Source: Priestia taiwanensis
GTDB taxonomy: Bacteria; Bacillota; Bacilli; Bacillales; Bacillaceae_G
Length of the DNA: 64,000 nt
NCBI RefSeq assembly: GCF_014638355.1
Contig: NZ_BMFK01000001.1
Span: 387,160-451,159, forward strand
Direction: 5' to 3'
The notes beneath the pieces are model-generated. The model was not told the origin of the DNA, did no database searches, and worked only from the letters and a program-made list of their open reading frames with translations. Position numbers and translations under genes: made by a program. This document shows, piece after piece, positions 1 to 8,683 of this stretch; positions within the stretch are counted from its first letter, which is position 1, and each line of letters starts with the position of its first letter.

Positions 1-175
1 TATATAAGGATACGTGATGAATGTATACTTTTGTAAATTTTACCATACAAAAAAGGGAGAGGGAAGGATAAAAAGTCAGACAGCAAGGACTTACATAATC
101 GTGTATAATACAAACAGTATACAAGAAAAATAAATTCATCATTATGAACAACATCATGAGTAAGGAAGTGAGAGT

Positions 176-679
176 ATGCAAGAGAAACGAGCGAGTGAAT
201 CGCGTGTTATTCGAGCAAATCGCGTATTCCCAGGAGATACGAACAATCATGGCACACTATTTGGAGGAAGTATTATGTCTGAAATGGATATGGTTGCTTC
301 CATTTCAGCTGCGCGCCATGCACGAGCGGGTTGTGTTACGGCTTCGATGGATTCGGTCGAATTTCTCGTACCTATACGAATGACTGATTATGTATGTTTC
401 GAATCATTTGTGATATGGACAGGAACAAGTTCAATGGAAGTATTCGTCAAAGTGACGGCGGAAGACATGCAAACGGGAGAGCGCCGTATTGCTGCAACGT
501 CCTTTGCGACATTCATCGCACTAGAAAATGGTAAGCCAGTGAAAGTTCCGCAAGTTATTCCGGAGACAGAAGAAGAGCAACAATTACACGAAATTGCGCT
601 TGAACGTGCAAAGCGTCGTCAAGAGCGAAAAGAAATCAGCAAAAAAGTTGCTGAATTTATTTCATTAGATCGTTTATAA
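176..679 (+). CDS. Acyl-CoA thioesterase, hotdog fold (YkhA-like)
   Basis: Predicted cytosolic hydrolase of acyl-CoA to free acid and CoA. The 167-residue length fits single-domain hotdog thioesterases of the YkhA/YciA type. The family signature NHGTLFGG lies at residues 24-31, followed by the MxxMD stretch with Asp38 and the helix that carries them; the C-terminal 35 residues are a charged Glu/Arg/Lys helix, common in this family. The ATG at 176 follows a GGAAGTGAG ribosome binding site with normal spacing. A terminator follows, so it looks monocistronic. The family assignment is firm; the acyl chain preference cannot be read from sequence. Confidence 0.88.
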   Translation: MQEKRASESRVIRANRVFPGDTNNHGTLFGGSIMSEMDMVASISAARHARAGCVTASMDSVEFLVPIRMTDYVCFESFVIWTGTSSMEVFVKVTAEDMQTGERRIAATSFATFIALENGKPVKVPQVIPETEEEQQLHEIALERAKRRQERKEISKKVAEFISLDRL

Positions 680-684
680 GAAGA

Positions 685-730
685 GAGCCTTGGTAGTTTG
701 TGAATAAACAGCTATCGAGGCTTTTTTTTT
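685..730 (+). terminator. Terminator of the thioesterase gene
   Basis: Imperfect stem between AGCCTTGGTAG and CTATCGAGGCT followed by a run of nine T residues, just after the stop codon. Confidence 0.75.
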
Positions 731-802
731 ATTTTGTGCAGGATTTTTCTATGAAAGGACGAATAATGTAAGGTGGTTTTTATATAGGAAGGGAATGGGG
801 AA

Positions 803-1393
803 ATGATGAAGGTAATAGAACATATTGAACTTGTTGGAGAAAATGTTATTGTAGCGTCTTTACAAGAAGAGCATGTAGAAGCATTGTTTGAGATTTCTCA
901 AGAGCCTGCGATATGGGAGTTTTTAACGACGAAAGTTTATACAATTGATGATATGAAGGATATTGTTACTGCTGCGCTTAAGATGAAAGAAGAGGGAAGC
1001 CAGGATCCATTCGTTGTCATTGATAAGAAGACGAATCGAATTGTTGGAACGACTCGTTTACTCGATATTTCGCATGCAGATAAGAAAGCGGAAATTGGGT
1101 GGACATGGTACCATCCGAGTGTATGGCGTACGTATGTAAATACAGAGTGTAAGTATTTATTATTAAAGTATTGTTTTGAAACATTACAATATAATCGTGT
1201 TCAGTTCAAAACAGATGGTCGCAATGAGCGTTCACAAAAAGCAATCGCACGATTAGGTGCAGTGTATGAAGGAACGATTCGTAAAGAGCGCGTATTACCT
1301 AATGGTTATGTACGTGACGCTGCGTTATTTAGTATTATCAGCGAAGAGTGGGGGAGTGTGAAAGAAAGATTAGAAGGGTATATGGCAAGATGA
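803..1393 (+). CDS. GNAT family N-acetyltransferase (RimJ/RimL-like)
   Basis: A 196-residue protein of the RimJ/RimL-type GNAT fold (Acetyltransf_3), which transfers acetyl from acetyl-CoA to an amine, often a protein N-terminus or a small molecule. Supporting features are the EIGWTW..PSVW strand and motif near residues 93-105, and the KTDGRNERSQKAIARLGA segment near 138-155, which is the typical C-terminal acetyl-CoA-contacting helix with the NxxSxxAIxxLGF-type pattern. It starts at ATG 803 behind GGGAATGGGG; a second ATG directly follows, so the first Met is not certain. It is monocistronic with a strong terminator behind it. The substrate is unknown. Confidence 0.85.
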   Translation: MMKVIEHIELVGENVIVASLQEEHVEALFEISQEPAIWEFLTTKVYTIDDMKDIVTAALKMKEEGSQDPFVVIDKKTNRIVGTTRLLDISHADKKAEIGWTWYHPSVWRTYVNTECKYLLLKYCFETLQYNRVQFKTDGRNERSQKAIARLGAVYEGTIRKERVLPNGYVRDAALFSIISEEWGSVKERLEGYMAR

Positions 1394-1396
1394 AAA

Positions 1397-1430
1397 AAGC
1401 GTCCTACTAAAAACAGTAGGACGCTGACTA
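1397..1430. terminator. Bidirectional terminator between GNAT and nupC-type gene
   Basis: Perfect 10-bp stem GCGTCCTACT (1399-1408) / AGTAGGACGC (1415-1424) with A-rich left and mixed right flank. It sits between two convergent genes and can serve both. Confidence 0.75.
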
Positions 1431-1438
1431 ATATGAGA

Positions 1439-2626
1439 TTAAATCATGATACCAACGATAATCGCTGATAAGATACTTACTAATGTAGCACCGTATACTA
1501 AGCGTAGACCAAAGCGTGCCACTACGTTTCCTTGTTCTTCGTGTAATCCTTTCACCGCACCAGCGATAATACCGATAGATGAGAAGTTCGCGAATGATAC
1601 TAAGAATACAGAGATGATACCTGTTGTACGAGCTGAGAAGTCGCTTACAGATTGTTGTAAGAATTGCATCGCAACGAATTCATTTGACACAAGCTTCGTC
1701 GCCATAATGCTACCAGCTTGTACCATTTCAGAAGCTGGAATCCCCATAATAAATGCGATAGGTGCAAATGCATAACCAAGAATGTGTTGGAATGAAACGC
1801 CAAATGCCATTTCGAAGAGTCCGTTAATCATGCCAATTAAAGCGATGAAACCGATTAACATTGCACCAACGATTACTGCTACTTTAAATCCATCTAAAAT
1901 GTATTCGCCAAGCATTTCGAAGAATGATTGTTTCTTTTCGTCTTGAACTTCAAGTAAATCTTCTTCTTTTGATACATCATAAGGGTTGATTACTGATGCA
2001 ATAATGAATCCACCAAATAAGTTTAATACGATAGCTGTTACAACGTATTTTGGTTCAACCATTGTCATGTAAGCACCGACGATACTCATTGAAACAGTTG
2101 ACATTGCTGATGCACATAATGTGTACATGCGATTTGCAGGAATGTTACCTAATTGTTTCTTAAGTGTAATAAATACTTCTGATTGACCGACGATTGCAGA
2201 AGCTACTGCATTGTATGATTCTAATTGACCTAATCCGTTTACTTTACTTAATAAGAATCCGATTCCACGAATAATCATCGGTAGGATTTTGAAGTATTGT
2301 AGAATACCGATTAAAGCAGAGATAAATACGATTGGTAGTAATACACTAATGAAGAATGAGTAAGTTCCTTCTGTTTCGTTCACTAATCCGCCGAATACGA
2401 AGTTAATACCTTCGGCAGCATATTTTAATAATAGATTAAAGACGTCTGCAATTCCTGAAATCAAGATTAGCCCAGCTTGTGTATTTAACAAGATGTATGA
2501 AAGAACTAATTGCAGTGCAATCATAATAGCGATTGGTTTGTACTTTACTTTTGAACGGTTGTTACTGGCAAGATAAGCTAGTCCGAATACAACAAGTAAT
2601 CCTACGAAAAACATTAGAAACTTCAT
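1439..2626 (-). CDS. nupC: Concentrative nucleoside transporter, CNT family (NupC-like)
   Basis: Cation-coupled uptake of nucleosides across the cytoplasmic membrane. The 395-residue length is the usual bacterial CNT length. It has the N-terminal Nucleos_tra2 membrane segments (about 1-75), the substrate-site motif GQSE at 147-150, and the C-terminal FANFSSIGI motif typical of the family. The ATG at 2626 follows an AGGGGGAAAT site on the minus strand. It is monocistronic. The upstream control region (2627-2860 on the opposite coordinate side) contains two cre-like boxes and a long perfect palindrome, suggesting carbon catabolite control plus a specific repressor. Paralogues exist in Bacillus, so the symbol is by family only. 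Confidence 0.9.
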   Translation of the reverse strand: MKFLMFFVGLLVVFGLAYLASNNRSKVKYKPIAIMIALQLVLSYILLNTQAGLILISGIADVFNLLLKYAAEGINFVFGGLVNETEGTYSFFISVLLPIVFISALIGILQYFKILPMIIRGIGFLLSKVNGLGQLESYNAVASAIVGQSEVFITLKKQLGNIPANRMYTLCASAMSTVSMSIVGAYMTMVEPKYVVTAIVLNLFGGFIIASVINPYDVSKEEDLLEVQDEKKQSFFEMLGEYILDGFKVAVIVGAMLIGFIALIGMINGLFEMAFGVSFQHILGYAFAPIAFIMGIPASEMVQAGSIMATKLVSNEFVAMQFLQQSVSDFSARTTGIISVFLVSFANFSSIGIIAGAVKGLHEEQGNVVARFGLRLVYGATLVSILSAIIVGIMI

Positions 2627-2730
2627 GAGATTTCCCCCTAAGGCGTGTGTAAGTTTTTTGCATTATTTTATTCGTATAAGTAAATAGTTCTACTACAATG
2701 TTTCTTCTTGTAGTATGTGCTAAAAGAAAA

Positions 2731-2744
2731 TGAAAACGTTTTTA
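2731..2744 (-). promoter_or_regulatory. cre-like CcpA site upstream of nupC-type gene
   Basis: TGAAAACGTTTTTA matches the cre consensus TGWAARCGYTWNCW closely, with a central CG and near-palindromic halves and a mismatch at the conserved C near the 3' end. It lies about 105 bases upstream of the nupC start codon. CcpA binding is inferred. Confidence 0.45.
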
Positions 2745-2749
2745 TTTTT

Positions 2750-2778
2750 GTACATAAGACGTCTGACGTCTTATGTAC
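2750..2778. repeat. 29-bp perfect palindrome, probable operator
   Basis: Two 14-base arms, GTACATAAGACGTC and its exact reverse complement, separated by one T. A perfect 14-bp inverted repeat in a promoter region is most simply an operator for a dimeric (or two-dimer) repressor such as a GntR-type protein. It is 124 bases upstream of the nupC-type start codon. It has no T run on either side, so it is not a terminator. Confidence 0.7.
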
Positions 2779-2840
2779 ATCTCGATAATACAACGCTTTC
2801 TTCAAAAATACAAGAGCTAATTTAGAAAATTAATAGATTA

Positions 2841-2854
2841 TTTTAGCGCTTTCA
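2841..2854 (-). promoter_or_regulatory. Second cre-like site upstream of nupC-type gene
   Basis: Read on the minus strand, TGAAAGCGCTAAAA fits cre apart from one conserved position. It is 215 bases upstream of the nupC start and about 206 bases before the rightward gene at 3060, so either gene could be the target. Confidence 0.4.
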
Positions 2855-3059
2855 AAAGAGTGGAGGAATTGTTTTTTTATGTTTTCCCTCCAAGTCATGT
2901 AGTGAATTTGGTGGAAATGAATACTATATCTTCTGCCCTTTTTTTGTGATGAACCATTTTTGTGTAACGTAGCTACATGAATTACGTCACCATTGAATAT
3001 GTATAGAACATAGATGAAGAATGGATATGTACTAGCCTCTATTTGTAGGAGTGTGAGAA

Positions 3060-3467
3060 ATGGAGACTTTTGAGGAAATGATTGCCCGGTTGAATCAGCC
3101 ACCTAACTTATTACAATTTCAAAAAGAATATATTGATATTTGCGAAGGAGATATTGAGACGTCGATATTGCTATGGTATATCACGAGTGTATATGTTGTT
3201 ACGAAGTATCCAACACTCGTACAAACGTCAACGGTATATGAAGGAGTTTTCGTTGATAATTTAGGAAAAGTGTGGATTGGTAAGACACCAGTAGTTTGGT
3301 GGACTGACGTTCGGTTGAATCCATCGCAATTGGAGCGTGCATCGAACAAACTACGTGATATTGACTTGATTGATAAATTATTAGAGCCACGCACGGGATT
3401 ATTGTATATTCGTCTGAAGCCGTTGTCACTATTGTTTCAAATGCGAAGAATATTATTATTTGGTTAG
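3060..3467 (+). CDS. Hypothetical protein with winged-helix-like C-terminal half
   Basis: A 135-residue protein I do not recognise with certainty. No signal peptide or membrane helix is clear. The segment around residues 72-118 (KTPVVWWTDVRLNPSQLERASNK, then LRDIDLIDK, then a short beta hairpin RTGLLYIRLKPL) has the helix-helix-wing pattern seen in DnaD/replication-initiator-type winged helices of phages and plasmids. ATG 3060 follows AGGAGTG. It stands alone, with a hairpin downstream, between unrelated genes. A DNA-binding role is inference from pattern only; it may be a leftover of a mobile element. Confidence 0.5.
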   Translation: METFEEMIARLNQPPNLLQFQKEYIDICEGDIETSILLWYITSVYVVTKYPTLVQTSTVYEGVFVDNLGKVWIGKTPVVWWTDVRLNPSQLERASNKLRDIDLIDKLLEPRTGLLYIRLKPLSLLFQMRRILLFG

Positions 3468-3496
3468 TAGGTGGGGAGCATGAGTGGTTAAGTAGG

Positions 3497-3529
3497 GAGA
3501 TGTTGTCTAGTCGACAAAGACAATATCTC
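3497..3529 (+). terminator. Hairpin downstream of the winged-helix-like gene
   Basis: GAGATGTTGTCT (3497-3508) pairs with AGACAATATCTC (3518-3529) with one mismatch. The tail is only moderately T-rich, so termination is probable but not certain. Confidence 0.55.
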
Positions 3530-3604
3530 TCATTCTTATTTTACAAATTTTTCTTCATCCATTAAAATAAATAGAATATTCTTTTTATTGAAGGGGGTGG
3601 GAAG

Positions 3605-4303
3605 ATGAAGAGAATATTAGTCATTAGTGATATTCATGGGGAATTCGATAAATTTGAACAATTATTAGAGAAAGTTCAATATAAGCCAGAAGAGGATCAA
3701 CTTCTTCTTGCGGGAGATTACGTTGACCGTGGTCCTAATTCGAAAGCTGTAGTGGAGAAAGTACAAGCACTAGTGGCTGAAGGAGCTATTGCGTTAATGG
3801 GGAATCATGAGAAGATGATGCTAGAGGCATTCTATGATGAAGAAACATACTTACCAAGATGGTTACGGAATGGTGCCTCAGAGACGCTTCGTACGTATGG
3901 ATATACGGTTATATATAAAGAAGAGAAGGGTGTTCTAAAAGGAAGTGTAGATGGTGAGTGGAAGAATGACCTTTCTGTACAAGAGGCCATAGCTTTTATG
4001 GAAGAGTTACTTCCATATTATGAAACGGAGGATTACATATTTGTTCATGCAGGTGTTCATCCTACAACACCTCTTGCCGAAACGGATTTACATACATTAG
4101 TGTGGATTCGTGAAGTGTTTCATCAAGGATATACAGGGGTAAAGCCTGTCATCTTCGGTCATACGCCAACGAAAAATCTGCATAGTAGCTATGAAGTGTA
4201 TTTTGGAACGAATAATATTATTGGTATTGATGGTGGACTTGTGTACGGGGGACGCTTGAATTGTTTAGAGCTACCTAGTAAGACTGTTCAGTATGTAGAG
4301 TAA
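3605..4303 (+). CDS. PPP-family serine/threonine protein phosphatase (metallophosphoesterase)
   Basis: A 232-residue calcineurin-like phosphoesterase. All metal-site motifs are present: DIH (Asp9, His11), GDYVDRG (38-43), GNHE (66-69), then HAG near 155 and FGHTP near 190. This order and length match bacterial PPP phosphatases (PrpA/PrpE/lambda phosphatase group) that dephosphorylate Ser/Thr, or ApaH-like enzymes that cleave diadenosine tetraphosphate. ATG 3605 sits 6 bases after a GAAGGGGGTG site. It is monocistronic. The fold and activity type are certain; the true substrate is not. Confidence 0.88.
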   Translation: MKRILVISDIHGEFDKFEQLLEKVQYKPEEDQLLLAGDYVDRGPNSKAVVEKVQALVAEGAIALMGNHEKMMLEAFYDEETYLPRWLRNGASETLRTYGYTVIYKEEKGVLKGSVDGEWKNDLSVQEAIAFMEELLPYYETEDYIFVHAGVHPTTPLAETDLHTLVWIREVFHQGYTGVKPVIFGHTPTKNLHSSYEVYFGTNNIIGIDGGLVYGGRLNCLELPSKTVQYVE

Positions 4304-4333
4304 GTTGCTATTATTTTATATTTTTTATAAGAA

Positions 4334-4360
4334 AAGCAGTGAGGGAGGTCCTCGCTGCTT
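4334..4360. terminator. Terminator between phosphatase and sensor kinase genes
   Basis: Stem AAGCAGTGAGG / CCTCGCTGCTT with loop of five bases; an A-rich, T-rich stretch lies on the left side, so it best serves the leftward kinase operon and may also serve the convergent phosphatase gene. Confidence 0.65.
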
Positions 4361-4362
4361 GT

Positions 4363-5733
4363 CTAATTTGTAGGCAATGCGATGGTTACAGTTGTACCTA
4401 CATGTAATTGACTTTCGATAGAAATGGTACCGCCGTGTAGTTCCACTATTTCTTTAACAATGGAGAGTCCTAGACCAGTACCGCCAGTTGATCTCGTCCG
4501 TGATTTGTCTACACGGTAAAATTTGTCATATAGGTGTGGTAAATCTTGTTCAGGTATACCTACACCTTGATCTTCTATCCTCCATACTGTTTGTCCGTGA
4601 TGTTGAGTAAGAATAATGGAGATAGAAGCATCTGTATTTGAATACTTGTATGCGTTCAATAGTAAGTTCAGCAACACTTGTTCAAACCTTACTTTATCTA
4701 AAGAAGCAGTAAGAAGGGAAGAACAGTGTATATGTATATGCATGTTTTTACTGGCAAGTGTCGGTTTTAGTTTTGCTGTGATTTTTTCGAGATAGTCGTA
4801 TAAATGAACATGTTCTTTCTCAATTGTTAATGTATGTTGTTCCATTTGTGCAAGTGTAAATAAGTCTTGAATAAGCCTCGTTAAGTGTTCGACTTCTTCT
4901 TTGATAATGGATAAGTATTCTGTACGTTCGTCATCACTAATGTGTGATCGCTTCGCAATGTCAGCATATCCTTTCACGAATGTTAGTGGTGTACGTAGTT
5001 CGTGTGCAACACTTGCAAGAAATTCGCTTCTTTCTTGACGCATGTAGTGTAAGTCATTGGCAAGCTTTTGAATGGATGCGGCAAGTTCTCCTAATTCATC
5101 GTTACTTGTTGTTTGAAGTACAACAGTGAAATCACCGTTGCTTAGTTTTTCTGTTGCTTTTTTCATACGAACAAGAGGTTTCGTAATTATTCGTGAAAAG
5201 AAGAAAGCAGTACAAATAGATACGCATACTGTTAAGAGAGCTGTGATAGTAAACTTGAAGGTGATTTTTTCTACTAGCGCTTTAATTGATTCTGTTTCGA
5301 GAAACATATATACATATCCTTGGACTTCTTCGTTCGAGATAATGGGACTTATTGAACAAATATAGTCAGAAGAGCGCCAATGATCATCGAGCACCATTCC
5401 TGTTGAAGGAACGGCTGATAAGTCCGTATGTAGATGGATTTTCATTTCTTTATTAATGTTCTTTGACTGTGCCAATATGTTTCGATTCGCATCTGTAATA
5501 ATTACTTTTGTTTCTGCTTCTGATTCCATCAGTGCGACGTGAGAAATTGTTGTATCATCAAAGTGCTTTTGGAGAACATCTCGATGACTATTTCCTCGTG
5601 CTAGCAGTGCATCAAGTTCTTCTTGTACGCGAGAATGAACGATTGTTGTATATAACGATATGAATAAAATGGATTCAATAAGTACGGTTACGAGTAAAAA
5701 GTAAAAAGCTAGTTTAAAGGAGATTTTCTTCAT
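4363..5733 (-). CDS. Two-component sensor histidine kinase
   Basis: A 456-residue membrane sensor kinase. There is a transmembrane helix at about 8-28, an extracytoplasmic sensor of roughly 130 residues, a second helix near 162-184, a HAMP domain with KPLVRMKKATEKL, then HisKA with the H-box VAHELRTP near residue 245, and an HATPase domain with N-box NLLLNAYKYS, DQGVGIP and GGTGLGLSIV. Its ATG overlaps the stop codon of the response regulator gene by four bases, so the two are co-translated partners. The signal is unknown; the neighbouring DsbD-like protein and lipoprotein suggest an envelope stress or redox/metal input, which is inference. Confidence 0.93.
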   Translation of the reverse strand: MKKISFKLAFYFLLVTVLIESILFISLYTTIVHSRVQEELDALLARGNSHRDVLQKHFDDTTISHVALMESEAETKVIITDANRNILAQSKNINKEMKIHLHTDLSAVPSTGMVLDDHWRSSDYICSISPIISNEEVQGYVYMFLETESIKALVEKITFKFTITALLTVCVSICTAFFFSRIITKPLVRMKKATEKLSNGDFTVVLQTTSNDELGELAASIQKLANDLHYMRQERSEFLASVAHELRTPLTFVKGYADIAKRSHISDDERTEYLSIIKEEVEHLTRLIQDLFTLAQMEQHTLTIEKEHVHLYDYLEKITAKLKPTLASKNMHIHIHCSSLLTASLDKVRFEQVLLNLLLNAYKYSNTDASISIILTQHHGQTVWRIEDQGVGIPEQDLPHLYDKFYRVDKSRTRSTGGTGLGLSIVKEIVELHGGTISIESQLHVGTTVTIALPTN

Positions 5734-6416
5734 TCGTTATTCTCCGTTTTTTTCTTTATCCAGCGGTACCCCATTCCATACACCGTTTTTAAATAGTCGT
5801 CTACGGAGAAGCCGCTTTTCCGTAGTTTATCTCGTACATTTCGAATGTGCGAGTCGACTGTACGATCTTCTACTTCGGAATCATAGCCCCATATTTTTTG
5901 AATAAGTTGTTCTCTGCTTAACACTTGGTTTTGGTTATGTAAAAATAATCCTAAGATGTCAAACTCAATTGGAGTCATTGAAATGGGTTCATTATGAACG
6001 GTTACAATATATTGATGACGATTCCAGTAGATTGATTCAAATTGAATGGATTGATTTATTTTTGTTCGGCGTAAGATTGCTTGAATACGAGCTAGTAAAA
6101 TAGTTTCGTCGAAGGGCTTTGAAATATAATCGTCAGCGCCTGTCGTTAGTCCTTTCACGATATCTGTATTCCCGTCTCTTGCAGTTAGCATAATAATTGG
6201 AATGGTACTGAAGGTTCGTATTTGTTTGCATACTGTCCAGCCATCCATATCTGGCATCATCACATCAAGCAATACTAAATCAAATTCGTTCTTAGAAAGT
6301 GCATCAAGTGCATCTTTTCCATTATTCATTTTTGTACATGTATAGCCTTGCGGAGCTAAGTATAATTCTAGTAGCTGTAACATCCGCGGCTCGTCGTCTA
6401 CTAATAATAGATTCAC
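5730..6416 (-). CDS. OmpR-family response regulator
   Basis: A 228-residue regulator. The receiver domain has Asp7/Asp8, the phospho-acceptor Asp51 in LLDVMMPDMDG and the Lys in YISKPFD near 103; the C-terminal winged helix of the OmpR/PhoB type carries the motif VEDRTVDSHIRNVRDKLRK. It starts at a GTG (6416) behind AAAGGAAT. It overlaps the downstream kinase by four bases and lies 37 bases after the CcdA/DsbD-like gene, all on the minus strand. It probably controls transcription of this cluster, though no operator could be identified. Confidence 0.93.
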   Translation of the reverse strand: MNLLLVDDEPRMLQLLELYLAPQGYTCTKMNNGKDALDALSKNEFDLVLLDVMMPDMDGWTVCKQIRTFSTIPIIMLTARDGNTDIVKGLTTGADDYISKPFDETILLARIQAILRRTKINQSIQFESIYWNRHQYIVTVHNEPISMTPIEFDILGLFLHNQNQVLSREQLIQKIWGYDSEVEDRTVDSHIRNVRDKLRKSGFSVDDYLKTVYGMGYRWIKKKTENNE

Positions 6417-6453
6417 GTGTCTAATTCCTTTCTTTTTTATTTGTTTAAGGGGC

Positions 6454-7185
6454 CTACAACCAATATGTGGTTGTATCTAATACGCCCCAAAGGATGAAAA
6501 TCACACCAGAAGTGCGTTGTACGATAATCCCGAGTTTTCTACTATTCTTCATAATCATCCGGCGGTTTTGTAATGTAGAAAGAAGGTAGACAATGATAAT
6601 CAATGGCAAACTAGTTCCAACTACAAAGATAATAGGCATCATGATTCCAACAGAGCTATTTATAGCACTTGGTATTAATGTGAAGAAGAATAGAGAGAAC
6701 ATCGTCGGGCAGAATGCAATAGAGAAATAAACGCCCATAAGAAACGAGCGATAACGTTCATTTTTCGGGAGAATATAAGGTAGTGTTCCCAATTTATCAA
6801 AGATACGTAGTTTGAATACACCTAATAATAGTAAGCCTATTAGAATAAACAAAGGTCCTAATGACTTTCGAACGATGCTAAATAGTGTAGGTAAGCTTTG
6901 GAAGAAGTCTTTTCCAATTAAGATGGCGAATAGGCCAAGTAAAGAAAAGACAACGACTTTACCCATAATAAAAGATAGTACACTTGTCCATTTTGTTCCT
7001 TGTTGTACAGATTGATTTGTATAAATCGCAATTGCCCCTAAATTGCTTGTCAATTGGCATGGGACAAGTGAACCGACAATGCCAAGTAGGAATGCGAAGA
7101 GAAGAGGCGATGATTCAAGTGCAAAACTAAGTTCAATTACTGGTTGCATGACGGTATATAACCAATTCGTTAATTCATTTAACAT
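6454..7185 (-). CDS. CcdA/DsbD-like thiol-disulfide membrane protein (or sulfite-exporter-type)
   Basis: A 243-residue protein with six or seven hydrophobic helices and no signal peptide. Helix 1 carries GSLVPC (Cys43) and a later helix carries AFCP (Cys159). Two intramembrane cysteines each next to a proline are the hallmark of the CcdA/DsbD transmembrane domain, which carries electrons from cytosolic thioredoxin to outside-facing partners. A TauE/SafE-like or heavy-metal transport assignment is the main alternative. ATG 7185 follows GAAGGAG. It is 37 bases upstream of the response regulator and likely co-transcribed with it. No dedicated thioredoxin-like partner is next door. Confidence 0.72.
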   Translation of the reverse strand: MLNELTNWLYTVMQPVIELSFALESSPLLFAFLLGIVGSLVPCQLTSNLGAIAIYTNQSVQQGTKWTSVLSFIMGKVVVFSLLGLFAILIGKDFFQSLPTLFSIVRKSLGPLFILIGLLLLGVFKLRIFDKLGTLPYILPKNERYRSFLMGVYFSIAFCPTMFSLFFFTLIPSAINSSVGIMMPIIFVVGTSLPLIIIVYLLSTLQNRRMIMKNSRKLGIIVQRTSGVIFILWGVLDTTTYWL

Positions 7186-7248
7186 AGTATAACTCCTTCG
7201 ATTCTTAACATTAGTGTATCATATGCATCGTTTCGGTATATAGAAGAA

Positions 7249-7272
7249 GGTTCTCCTATATGTCGGAGAACC
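7249..7272 (-). terminator. Hairpin after the lipoprotein gene
   Basis: GGTTCTCC and GGAGAACC form a perfect 8-bp stem with an 8-base loop; read leftward the tail is T-containing but not a clean T run. It may only partly separate the lipoprotein gene from the downstream cluster. Confidence 0.5.
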
Positions 7273-7281
7273 TACTAACTA

Positions 7282-8526
7282 TTAATGTCCTTCGTGGCCT
7301 TTTCCATCTTCTTGTACAATTTCAAGTGCATCATCTAGTATGCCTTGTGATTTATATGAAATAGAAGCATCTGCGCCTAAGATGAAGGCGTGATTGTATG
7401 GACCTGTTGTTGGATCGTCTTTAAATGTTGGTTTGATTTTTACTAAGAAATCAAATGCATCTTTCGTTACTTCACCTTTATCAAGGATAATGACAGGCGC
7501 GTGTTTACCCATATGAGAGAACGGTGCTCCTGCAATTGCGAGCGACGGTGTTGTAGAAGAAGTAAAGGAAACCCCGTGTCCAGGCTCTGTCATTCCCCAA
7601 CCAAATCCAGTGTCTTTATCCTTAAATGTTGCAAATGCAACTGAATTGGCAGTAGGTGTTTCGCCGCTAATACGAACGACTTTACCGTGCTCACCAAGTT
7701 GGTTTTCAACTTCTTTTGAGATGATTTTTTCTGGACCTAGTACGTAAATGATAGCTTTGCCTTTTCGTTCTTTTAACGCATCAATCGTTGCTTCTGGTAC
7801 CGTATCTTTTGATACGTATAAGATTGGTTCTGGCATGTGTGCAATCCAATTAGCAGCTGGTACTGAGAATAGTTGAGCGTCGTTATCAGACGAGCCGATA
7901 ATAACGCTCGTTGGATAGTCACCCGTAATCTCTGCGTATAATGCATCAACTTCTTTTGCAAGTTTAGCTGCATCTGTTTCTTTTAATTGTTTTACTTTAT
8001 ATGAAGCAAGTTGTGTTTTTGCTGATTCATCAAGTTCCCCAATAACGATAATGTTTGTACCATCTTTAATACCTGTAGGACTTAATCGTTTGATTTCTTG
8101 TAACGTTGTCTCTGGAATCTTTTTATCTTCTAAGAATAAAATTGGTCCGTTACTTGGGTGATGGATAAGGTCCGCGCTTGCTAATGCTAGTTGCCAATTA
8201 CCTTTTGGTGCCAAAATAACCGCATTCGGTTGGTTATCGGTGTGTGTAGCTGGCCAAATCATTTGTGAAGTAAGAACAGCCATTTTGACTGGATCTTGTT
8301 CATTTAAACGAGTACTGTTTTTCATATTCATTGTAAGTAATCCGTTTGTCGCATTCTCATTAAATGATTTTGGCATTTCTTTATGTACTTTTGTTGTCGC
8401 TTCTTGCTCTGTTGTTTCTTTAGTTGTTGGTTGATGCTTACTGTGATCGCTTGTTTCATTTGTGCATGCAGCTAATAATAGAATCGATGCAGATGAAAGA
8501 GCAATCCCCCACTTTTTTACTGTCAT
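7282..8526 (-). CDS. Cell wall-binding repeat 2 lipoprotein (ArsR-independent surface protein)
   Basis: A 414-residue exported lipoprotein: a positively charged start, hydrophobic segment and lipobox LLAAC with Cys21. A Thr/Glu/His-rich linker (about 24-50) leads to repeats of the type found in cell wall-binding repeat 2 (PF04122) proteins, with recurring patterns such as NAVILAPKGNWQLALASADL, TNIIVIGE and SVIIGSSDNDAQLFS. The C-terminus ends in a His/Gly/Glu-rich tail (GKGHEGH) that could bind metal. ATG 8526 follows AAAGGGGG. It heads the leftward cluster containing the DsbD-like protein and the two-component pair. The function beyond surface location is unknown. Confidence 0.75.
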   Translation of the reverse strand: MTVKKWGIALSSASILLLAACTNETSDHSKHQPTTKETTEQEATTKVHKEMPKSFNENATNGLLTMNMKNSTRLNEQDPVKMAVLTSQMIWPATHTDNQPNAVILAPKGNWQLALASADLIHHPSNGPILFLEDKKIPETTLQEIKRLSPTGIKDGTNIIVIGELDESAKTQLASYKVKQLKETDAAKLAKEVDALYAEITGDYPTSVIIGSSDNDAQLFSVPAANWIAHMPEPILYVSKDTVPEATIDALKERKGKAIIYVLGPEKIISKEVENQLGEHGKVVRISGETPTANSVAFATFKDKDTGFGWGMTEPGHGVSFTSSTTPSLAIAGAPFSHMGKHAPVIILDKGEVTKDAFDFLVKIKPTFKDDPTTGPYNHAFILGADASISYKSQGILDDALEIVQEDGKGHEGH

Positions 8527-8683
8527 TGCATAGCCCCCTTTAAGAAGAAAGAATATCTAACAAATGTGCAGATATTATGCATATTTGTTAGAAATGGAAA
8601 GTTTCATTGACTAAGGAATAAAGTGTGTTATTATGTGGAAAGAAAGAATACATCCCGACAAAGATCGTAAGGGGGAAATCAAT

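Larger units (their letters stand above)
2627..3059. other. Intergenic control region upstream of nupC-type gene
   Basis: This 433-base stretch has no convincing gene. It holds the nupC ribosome binding site, an inverted repeat TACTACAA (2691-2698) / TTGTAGTA (2708-2715), a cre-like box, a 29-bp palindrome, a second cre-like box, and at its right edge the ribosome binding site (AGGAGTG) for the rightward gene at 3060. I could not pick a convincing -35/-10 pair for nupC by eye. Confidence 0.6.

Noticed and set aside
1..143. Promoter of the thioesterase gene (TATAAT at 104-109).
   Set aside because: The -10 box is good but no acceptable -35 box lies at 16-18 bases, so it is not listed as a feature.
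8633..8683. Upstream in-frame start for hflX.
   Set aside because: Strong ribosome binding site directly before 8684 and the usual HflX length favour the later start.
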